Part shown: positions 1 through 4,913 of the stretch, in pieces | Position numbering within the stretch: the first letter of the stretch is position 1 | Layout: each line of letters opens with the position of its first letter | Source of the DNA: Candidatus Elusimicrobium euhamitermitis | GTDB lineage: Bacteria > Elusimicrobiota > Elusimicrobia > Elusimicrobiales > Elusimicrobiaceae | Assembly: GCA_031254225.1 (NCBI GenBank) | Contig: JAIRUU010000025.1 | Span: 1-7,039 of the forward strand | Reading direction: 5' to 3' | DNA length: 7,039 nt | Made by a program: the position numbers and the translations under genes | Notes under the pieces: model-generated | The model's input: only the letters and a program-made list of their open reading frames with translations | What the model was told of the DNA's origin: nothing | The model's database searches: none

Positions 1-1011
1 CAGCGCTATGTGGCAGTTGCCGTGCAGGCCGCCGAAGTTTTCGTCAAACAAAGTGTCCGCCATAAAACGGTCTATTTTTGAAAACCGTTTGTCCGTCAGA
101 GAATATTCGCCCACTTGCGCCGCGCCTTTGTCCATAGCCAGCATTTTTTGCAGATAATTTTCCCCTTTTGCCGCGCTGGATTTTACGGCGCGGCCGTCTT
201 TAAATTCAAGCCTTATCTCTTCAACCGTATTGCCGCTTCTTAAAGACTGCATGTTTGCGTAATAAACGCCGTTTGTGCCGCGCCAGTCCGGCGAAGTAAA
301 AATTTCAAACGACGGTATATTGCAGCCGCGCGCGCACAGGAATTTGCGCTTGTCGCCCAGCTTTATCGTCAGGTCAGTATTTTTTGTCTGCGTATTTATG
401 GCGTCAATTTTTAAACCGTAAAGCCAGGCGGCTATCTCGTTCATATTTCTGTAAATTTCTTTCCATTTTTTGACGGGGTCTTTTTCTTTAAGATAGCAGG
501 CCTTTTTAATCTGCGCGGCATAATCCGCCGCGGTCATTTTTGCGCCGGCGGCAAGGGCCTGCGTCGGGTAACTGCACAGCGTCCAGCCAAACTCGCCCGC
601 GGCTTCCCGCGCGTCCAAAATATCTTTTAAATGTTTTTTGCTGAGCGCGGCGAGCGCTATTTTTTTTGGGTCAATATCTTTAAGATGCGCCAGGCTCTGC
701 GGCGCGCGTATGGCTATCAGGCCGTTAAGGTTTTTCTGCATTATTTCCTGCCACGGCGGCGTGAATTTGAGCTGCGCGTCGTCTGACAAACTGTAAAAAG
801 ATTTTGCGGAGTTTTCGGAATTAAGCGTTTGTAAGACCGGGTTTAAGCGTTCGTTAATCAGAATTTCATAAACTTTCTCGGCTAAATCCAGCGCGGCTAT
901 ATCATAACGCACAAGCACGGTATCATATTTTTTAAATTCCCGCGTTCGCGCTTCCTTTAACGCCCAGACAAGTATTCGGGCGTATTTTTCAAGTTCTGCC
1001 GTCGTAAACAT
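1..1011 (-). CDS. M29-family metallo-aminopeptidase, C-terminal part cut by window edge
   Basis: I translated this frame from an ATG at 1011 down to base 1; it is open for 337 codons and runs out of the window. It looks like an M29 (AmpS / aminopeptidase T) exopeptidase, a cytoplasmic dinuclear-metal enzyme that removes N-terminal residues from peptides and is normally about 400 residues, so roughly 60-80 residues are missing. The N-terminus (MFTTAELEKYARILVWALK) is typical. Candidate metal or catalytic residues are E236 (in NIPSFEIFTSPDW), E302 (VGEYSL) and H334 (HGNCHIAL). The E-to-E spacing of 66 matches the family, as I recall it from the Thermus enzyme. The later His/Asp ligands lie beyond the edge. 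An AGGA Shine-Dalgarno sits 7 nt before the ATG, and the TadE-like gene ends 20 nt upstream, so it is probably the last known gene of that operon. Family call is strong; substrate is unknown. Confidence 0.93.
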   Translation of the reverse strand, partial: MFTTAELEKYARILVWALKEARTREFKKYDTVLVRYDIAALDLAEKVYEILINERLNPVLQTLNSENSAKSFYSLSDDAQLKFTPPWQEIMQKNLNGLIAIRAPQSLAHLKDIDPKKIALAALSKKHLKDILDAREAAGEFGWTLCSYPTQALAAGAKMTAADYAAQIKKACYLKEKDPVKKWKEIYRNMNEIAAWLYGLKIDAINTQTKNTDLTIKLGDKRKFLCARGCNIPSFEIFTSPDWRGTNGVYYANMQSLRSGNTVEEIRLEFKDGRAVKSSAAKGENYLQKMLAMDKGAAQVGEYSLTDKRFSKIDRFMADTLFDENFGGLHGNCHIAL

Positions 1012-1031
1012 TTTTATATCCTGTTTTACTG

Positions 1032-1598
1032 TTATTTTTTGCCTTTGCCGCTGTTGCCTATGGGAAGGACAAACGGTATGGGGCGGTCTCTGTTAGGCAC
1101 AAATTTTTTGACTTCCAGCTTGCCGCCGGACTCGCAGATATAGCTGTACCCTTTAAGGCAGTTTTCCCTTATTCTGTAATCATTGCAGACGATAAGCTTG
1201 TCATATTTGCACAAAATACCCAGCTTGGGCGGCGAAGTAAAGACCGTGACCCTGACTTCGTTCCACATCTGCGTTCTGTCAATATTAACTTCCATTCTGC
1301 TGAGGCTTAAAAAATTTCTAGTGGCGGAATTGTTAAAACCTATATAATCCGCCACGCGCTGCTGAATATCGCTCTGTAAAAACCTGACGTCCCAGCCTGT
1401 GGCGAAAGCGGCCGTTGTGTGAGACTCCAGCTGCCAGCGTTTGGCGGCGTAGGCGGACGCTATTTCCATTTTCTGCACCAGCACCAGAAGGCCGAAAATT
1501 TTTGTCATAAAAATAATAAAAATCAAAAACAGCGGAAACAGCAGCACCACTTCCGTGGTAGCCTGTCCGCGCTTGTTTAAAATTTTATTAATCCTCAT
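1032..1598 (-). CDS. TadE-like pseudopilin, 188 aa
   Basis: Probable minor pseudopilin of a Tad/type IV pilus-like system, anchored in the inner membrane by its N-terminus. The chosen start (ATG at 1598) overlaps the stop of the preceding gene as ATGA, which indicates translational coupling; the frame is open 23 codons further up to 1667 but that would run deep into the upstream gene. The protein begins MRINKILNKRGQATTEVVLL: a basic leader, a putative prepilin-peptidase cleavage site after G11, and Glu at mature position +5 (E16), the class III signal pattern. A hydrophobic helix spans about residues 17-41, followed by an amphipathic stretch (QKMEIASAYAAKRWQLE) typical of TadE-like proteins. 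The rest is a presumably periplasmic domain with four cysteines (130, 138, 147, 155) spaced 8, 9 and 8 apart, suggesting two disulfides. The last residues are strongly basic (GNSGKGKK). Exact role is inferred. Confidence 0.8.
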   Translation of the reverse strand: MRINKILNKRGQATTEVVLLFPLFLIFIIFMTKIFGLLVLVQKMEIASAYAAKRWQLESHTTAAFATGWDVRFLQSDIQQRVADYIGFNNSATRNFLSLSRMEVNIDRTQMWNEVRVTVFTSPPKLGILCKYDKLIVCNDYRIRENCLKGYSYICESGGKLEVKKFVPNRDRPIPFVLPIGNSGKGKK

Positions 1599-2746
1599 GG
1601 CTCTAACCTGACCTGGTATTTTGAAGTCGCCCTCGGCCACACGCAGTTGTTGCTGGCCGCTGGACACTCAAGAGAAACTTTGGCGCGCACATGCGGGTTA
1701 TAACCGCGCACGTCAACGTTAAAATAATTATCCGGCGGCGTAAAAGGCTGCTCCACGTCAATGCCGCCTTTAAGTCTTCTAAGCGTAGTACGCGAATTGC
1801 CGTCCAGATACGCAAATTGGTACAAATTACCGTCTTTATTAAAGAAATCCAGAGACATGGACCTTGACACTGCGCCGCCGTGGTAAGTCTTACCGCCGTA
1901 GTTGGCCAAATCGGAACTGAATACTTTAATTTTCCTTATAAAAAAAGGATTCAGTTTTATTTTTAAATTTGAAAACGCGCGCGCGCCTTCCCTGCCGCAC
2001 TCTGTTTCATTGCATGTGCCGGTGTTGAGATAATAAGATTTTTTAAAAAACATTCCGCCCGTGCTTATTTTGTCGTAAATAGCGCCCTGCTTTGTAAAAA
2101 TGTCGCCGAATAAACCGTAAACCGTGACGTAAAAATAAAGCTGGTCCGCCAGCAGGTCTTCCCCCGCTTCATATTTGTCCGCAATATCTTTATCCGTAAG
2201 TATAAATTCCTTATCGCCCGCGGGCTGCGGGTTTTCCACTTCCCAGCCCTGGCGGGTGTCTTTTGCATATTTCAAATTCCATTCAGTATCGGTATCTTTA
2301 GGATTCCACTCTTCTCCGGCGTTTAAGTCGGTAGATCCAGGGAAAGCGCCGCCGCGGTAAAACCAGTCGTAAACCGTCAAACGTTCGTCCTGCCCGCCGC
2401 GGTTTGCAAATTTAAGCGGCGTATTCATATTGTCGCGGAACACCCTATACGGGAACGCCGCGTTGACGTAGGCCGACGCATTTAAATAAGTGGCCGCGGG
2501 CTGCAGCTCCACAAACGCGGCGGCGTCAAGCGCAAACTGCTGGCGTATTTTTTCGCGCGAGAGTTTGGCGGTTTCATAAATCAGATATATGACAAGCAGA
2601 ATAATGGGAACCAGCAGCACCGAGGGTAAAGCAAACTGGCCGCTTTTTGAATACGCGGCCGCGCGGAAAATTTTAAGGGTTTTGGAAAAAAAATTAACCA
2701 AGTATGCCCCCCACCAGATAAAAAAATATTCCGGCCAGCTTTTCAT
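1595..2746 (-). CDS. TadG-like membrane-anchored pilus-assembly protein, 383 aa
   Basis: Second large protein of the pilin-like operon. A SKSGQFALPS motif (G36, Q37) leads into a hydrophobic helix at about 38-57, then a charged, Ala-rich helix (residues 64-80, SREKIRQQFALDAAAFVE). This helix-plus-DAAA layout is that of TadG-like N-terminal regions (Flp pilus assembly). Unlike its two neighbours it has Pro (P41), not Glu, at +5 after the Gly, so it may not be processed like a true prepilin. Residues 81-383 are polar, rich in Tyr, Asp and Asn, with two close cysteine pairs (C245/C250 and C361/C368), consistent with an extracytoplasmic domain. The start is uncertain: ATG at 2746 overlaps the upstream small gene by 53 bp and has no clear Shine-Dalgarno, whereas a TTG at 2701 (codon 16) follows a GGTGGGGGG run and overlaps by only 8 bp, giving a leader length closer to its neighbours. 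It ends in the ATGA junction with the TadE-like gene. Confidence 0.7.
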   Translation of the reverse strand: MKSWPEYFFIWWGAYLVNFFSKTLKIFRAAAYSKSGQFALPSVLLVPIILLVIYLIYETAKLSREKIRQQFALDAAAFVELQPAATYLNASAYVNAAFPYRVFRDNMNTPLKFANRGGQDERLTVYDWFYRGGAFPGSTDLNAGEEWNPKDTDTEWNLKYAKDTRQGWEVENPQPAGDKEFILTDKDIADKYEAGEDLLADQLYFYVTVYGLFGDIFTKQGAIYDKISTGGMFFKKSYYLNTGTCNETECGREGARAFSNLKIKLNPFFIRKIKVFSSDLANYGGKTYHGGAVSRSMSLDFFNKDGNLYQFAYLDGNSRTTLRRLKGGIDVEQPFTPPDNYFNVDVRGYNPHVRAKVSLECPAASNNCVWPRATSKYQVRLEP

Positions 2747-2849
2747 GAAACAAAACCATGAACGTGAGCAGAAAAGTTATCACCGTGCCCATCACAAGCA
2801 TAAACTCCACGCTGGTCTGGCCTTTTTTATTCAATATTTTTTTTTGCAT
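2694..2849 (-). CDS. Small Flp/TadE-type prepilin-like peptide, 51 aa
   Basis: A short reading frame that is easily missed. It starts MQKKILNKKGQTSVEFMLVM and ends in FYLVGGILG. The leader is short and basic; the predicted cleavage site is after G10, Glu lies at +5 of the mature form (E15), and a hydrophobic segment follows (about residues 14-34), then HEKLAG and a second hydrophobic tail to the C-terminus. This is the class III signal architecture of Flp pilins and TadE-like pseudopilins, and the leader resembles that of the TadE-like protein two genes on (KILNKKGQ versus KILNKRGQ), supporting processing by the same prepilin peptidase, which is not in the window. Its stop lies inside the extended 5' end of the TadG-like gene. 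There is no obvious Shine-Dalgarno before the ATG. It could be a pilin subunit or a minor component; which is not decidable here. Confidence 0.77.
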   Translation of the reverse strand: MQKKILNKKGQTSVEFMLVMGTVITFLLTFMVLFHEKLAGIFFYLVGGILG

Positions 2850-2913
2850 TTTAAAACCGAAATATTAAACCGTTATTAACAGCAACGTACCCGTTACAGA
2901 GTGCCAATCGCTT

Positions 2914-3012
2914 ACAGATTTGAGCGAAGTTTTGATTTTCTTCCGCCCGAGCAAGTACTTTGAGGCGAAGCGTACGGCGAGGGCGGAAAAAATCAAAAAT
3001 TCGCCAAATGTG
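2914..3012. repeat. Intergenic inverted-repeat element, copy A
   Basis: Imperfect palindrome between the response regulator and the small prepilin gene. Left arm 2930-2948 and right arm 2981-2998 pair over 18 bp with one extra C in the left arm (core TTCCGCCC / GGGCGGAA). Beyond one mismatch the pairing resumes (2924-2928 with 3000-3004, then 2918-2922 with 3005-3009). The central 32 bases contain two short palindromes, AAGTACTT and CGTACG. A second copy lies at 6928-7012 in the same orientation. The arms are T-rich on the 5' side and A-rich on the 3' side on either strand, the reverse of an intrinsic terminator. No transposase is visible, so a REP/MITE-like dispersed element is the working call. 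Confidence 0.72.
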
Positions 3013-3039
3013 GAAGCCGCCACTTCCCGATTAATGCCC

Positions 3040-3060
3040 GCGCGCGGCAAAGCCGCGCGC
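3040..3060. other. Perfect GC-rich hairpin downstream of the response regulator
   Basis: GCGCGCGGC at 3040-3048 and its exact complement GCCGCGCGC at 3052-3060 are separated by AAA, giving a 9-bp all-GC stem with a 3-nt loop. On the minus strand it comes just after the terminator-like hairpin at 3072-3088 but has no T tract after it (GGGCATTAATC follows). It may act as a back-up transcription or RNA-decay barrier. A weaker stem (GGAAG 3012-3016 with CTTCC 3023-3027) follows, so the whole intergenic stretch is highly structured. Confidence 0.6.
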
Positions 3061-3088
3061 ATAAAATAAATGTGCGCGGAACGCGCAC
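3061..3088 (-). terminator. Probable rho-independent terminator of the signalling operon
   Basis: On the minus strand, 5 nt after the response regulator stop codon, GTGCGCG and CGCGCAC form a perfect 7-bp GC-rich stem around a 3-nt loop (3072-3088). It is followed at once by ATTTATTTTAT (3071-3061). The stem is short and the tail is interrupted by A residues, but its position directly after the last gene of a three-gene cluster supports the call. Confidence 0.68.
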
Positions 3089-3093
3089 TCAAT

Positions 3094-3777
3094 TTACTTC
3101 TCCGCTACCCGGCTGTCCTCGGCGGATATAAGCCCTTTCTCTATGGCTTTCACGACCGCCTCCGTCCTGCTGCTCACGCCCAGCTTATGAAACGCGCTGT
3201 TCAAATGATTCTTAATCGTCTTAACGCTGCAATCAAGTTCCAATGCCAGTTCTTTATTGCTCAGCCCCTTGCCCAGCAGGTCAATAACTTTAACCTCGGT
3301 CTTTGTAAGCAGCGCCTGGGACGGCGCGCCGCCGTCTCCTATTTTGCGCAGCCCGTGCAGCAGTTTGCCCATAAGCTGCTGCGGTATCATCAAACCTTCG
3401 CTGGTAAAAGTTTTAATTGAGTTTAAAAGTTCTGACGCAGGAAGCATTTTTGAAAGATATCCGTTCGCGCCCGCCTGTATAGCCTCAAGCACATGAGCCT
3501 CGTCCTCAAAACTTGACAGCATGAGAACATTGATGTCCGGATTATTTTGGCGTATCTGGCGCGTGGCGGAAATGCCGTCTAATTTTGGCAGTTTTATATC
3601 CATTAAAATAACGTCGGGCTTAAGTTTTTTGGCAAGGGCTACCGCCGCTTCCCCGTTATCCCCCTCGCCGACGACTTCTATCCACTTCTCGCCCGTAAGA
3701 ACGTCTTTAATGCCTTCGCGGAAAAGCGTCTGGTCGTCAACAATCACAATCCTTACCTTCTTCTTTTTCTCTGCCAT
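3094..3777 (-). CDS. NarL/FixJ-family response regulator (REC + LuxR-type HTH), 227 aa
   Basis: DNA-binding output protein of the two-component system. The receiver domain covers about residues 7-125: acidic pair D14/D15, phosphoacceptor D60 (VILMDIKLPKLDG), S88 in LMLSS and K110 in YLSK. A linker leads to a LuxR-type helix-turn-helix at about 156-215 (LTKTEVKVIDLLGKGLSNKE and SVKTIKNHLNSAFHKLGVSS). Phosphorylation at D60 would be expected to promote dimerisation and promoter binding. I chose the ATG at 3777 because GGAG lies 6 nt before it; an ATG at 3789 in the same frame would add MELI, but GGAG then falls inside the coding sequence and nothing SD-like precedes it. The gene follows the REC-kinase stop by 14 nt and is last in the operon. 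All key receiver residues are present, so it should be functional. Target genes are unknown; the adjacent pilin-like operon is a natural candidate, but only by proximity. Confidence 0.95.
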   Translation of the reverse strand: MAEKKKKVRIVIVDDQTLFREGIKDVLTGEKWIEVVGEGDNGEAAVALAKKLKPDVILMDIKLPKLDGISATRQIRQNNPDINVLMLSSFEDEAHVLEAIQAGANGYLSKMLPASELLNSIKTFTSEGLMIPQQLMGKLLHGLRKIGDGGAPSQALLTKTEVKVIDLLGKGLSNKELALELDCSVKTIKNHLNSAFHKLGVSSRTEAVVKAIEKGLISAEDSRVAEK

Positions 3778-3791
3778 AATAAGCTCCATTC

Positions 3792-4913
3792 TTAAATATC
3801 TGACAGCGGTATGGTAAATAAAAACGTCGCGCCTTTGCCCAGGCCTTCGCTCTCCGCCCAGATTTTGCCGCCGTGATTCACTATAATATCTTTTGCTATT
3901 GAAAGGCCCAGCCCCAGCCTGCCCACTTTGCCCTTTTCGCCTATCTGCGAAAAACTGTCAAAAAGTATACCCACATTTTTGGGGTCAATGCCGTCGCCGA
4001 AGTCCCGTACCGATACTGTAGCATTTTTTCGGTCTGTTTTTGTTATTTTTACCTCTATCCTGCTGTTGTCGTTTGAATGCCTTAAAGCGTTTTCAAGCAA
4101 ATTGGAAATTACCTGGCGTATTCTCTTTTCATCCGCGCTGACGCCGCACTGGCCCGCGGAGTCAAAAGTAAGCTTTATCCCTTTTGAAAGGCCTTTTTCT
4201 TTAAAAACTTCCGTTATATTTTTTAAAATTATGCTTAAATCAAAATCGGTTTTTTCTATTCTCAGTTTCCCTTTTTCTATTGCCGCCCAGTCAACAAGGT
4301 CTCTTATCAACATCTCAATCTGCCCCATGCTCTCCTGCATGAAGCTGAGCTTTTTTGCTTTGTCCGCGTCCACCGTAAGGTTTTTCCTGAACATATCATA
4401 ACTCATTTTTAACGTCATGAGGGAGTTTGATAAATCATGCGAAACTATTGAAAAAAAGCGGGACTTCATATTGTCCAGCCGTTTTAAATCTTCATTGCTT
4501 TTTGTAAGCTGCTCAAGCAGTTCCCTGTTATCCTGTTCAAGATAAAATCTTTCCAGCGCGCGTTTTATGGTGCGTTTGAGATAATCAAAATCCACGGGTT
4601 TTATCAGAAAATCATAAACGCTTTCCTGCATCGCGCCTATCATGGCGTTAAGGGAAGCGTGCGCGGTAACCATTAAAATCTGCGTTTCTGTGTTAAACGT
4701 TCTTATCTGTTTTATAATATCCAGGCCGGAAGCGTCCGGCAGATTAAAATCCATAATTATAACGTTAAAAAATTCCGCGGCCACAAGGTCAAGACACTCC
4801 GCGCTGGAACCGGCCTGATAAACGCTGTATCCTTCCATTTCCAAAAGGTCCGAAAGAGTTTCCCTCAAATTATTATCGTCGTCAACTATTAATATTTTGG
4901 CTTGTTTTTCCAT
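3792..4913 (-). CDS. Soluble receiver-histidine kinase fusion (REC-HisKA-HATPase_c), 373 aa
   Basis: A kinase with its receiver domain at the N-terminus and no membrane segment, so a cytoplasmic relay or integrator. REC is at about 5-120 with D11/D12/D13, phosphoacceptor D55 (VIIMDFNLPD), T83 and K105 (FLIKP). A helical, probably coiled-coil linker (about 115-150) leads into the dimerisation/phosphotransfer helix with H159 in FFSIVSHDLSNSL. The ATPase domain shows the N box (NLLENALRHS, 271-280), G1 box (DFGDGID, 304-310) and G2 box (GRLGLGLSIAK, 331-341), where the usual first Gly of GxGxGL is Arg, a tolerated variant. The start at 4913 is supported by AAGGA 9 nt upstream and lies 32 bp inside the 3' end of the sensor-kinase gene, which suggests coupled translation. 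The likely job is to be phosphorylated on D55 by the upstream kinase and to modulate its own H159 activity towards the downstream NarL-type regulator. Domain calls are strong; the direction of phosphoflow is inferred. Confidence 0.96.
   Translation of the reverse strand: MEKQAKILIVDDDNNLRETLSDLLEMEGYSVYQAGSSAECLDLVAAEFFNVIIMDFNLPDASGLDIIKQIRTFNTETQILMVTAHASLNAMIGAMQESVYDFLIKPVDFDYLKRTIKRALERFYLEQDNRELLEQLTKSNEDLKRLDNMKSRFFSIVSHDLSNSLMTLKMSYDMFRKNLTVDADKAKKLSFMQESMGQIEMLIRDLVDWAAIEKGKLRIEKTDFDLSIILKNITEVFKEKGLSKGIKLTFDSAGQCGVSADEKRIRQVISNLLENALRHSNDNSRIEVKITKTDRKNATVSVRDFGDGIDPKNVGILFDSFSQIGEKGKVGRLGLGLSIAKDIIVNHGGKIWAESEGLGKGATFLFTIPLSDI

Noticed and set aside
1599..1667. 23-residue N-terminal extension of the TadE-like protein from an ATG at 1667
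   Set aside because: It would overlap the TadG-like gene by 73 bp, and the extension precedes a textbook basic prepilin leader. The ATGA junction at 1598 is a far better start.
2850..2935. Sigma-54-like promoter (TTGGCAC and TTGCT) upstream of the prepilin gene
   Set aside because: The two half-sites look right separately but are 15 bases apart where the -24/-12 consensus needs 5, so they cannot form one promoter. I also found no convincing sigma-70 -35/-10 pair with correct spacing there.
2865..3092. 75-codon open frame on the minus strand between the regulator and the small prepilin gene
   Set aside because: It is built almost wholly from the inverted-repeat element and the hairpins, and its start lies in the terminator hairpin. 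The translation shows no recognisable domain, so it is most likely a by-product of the repeat.
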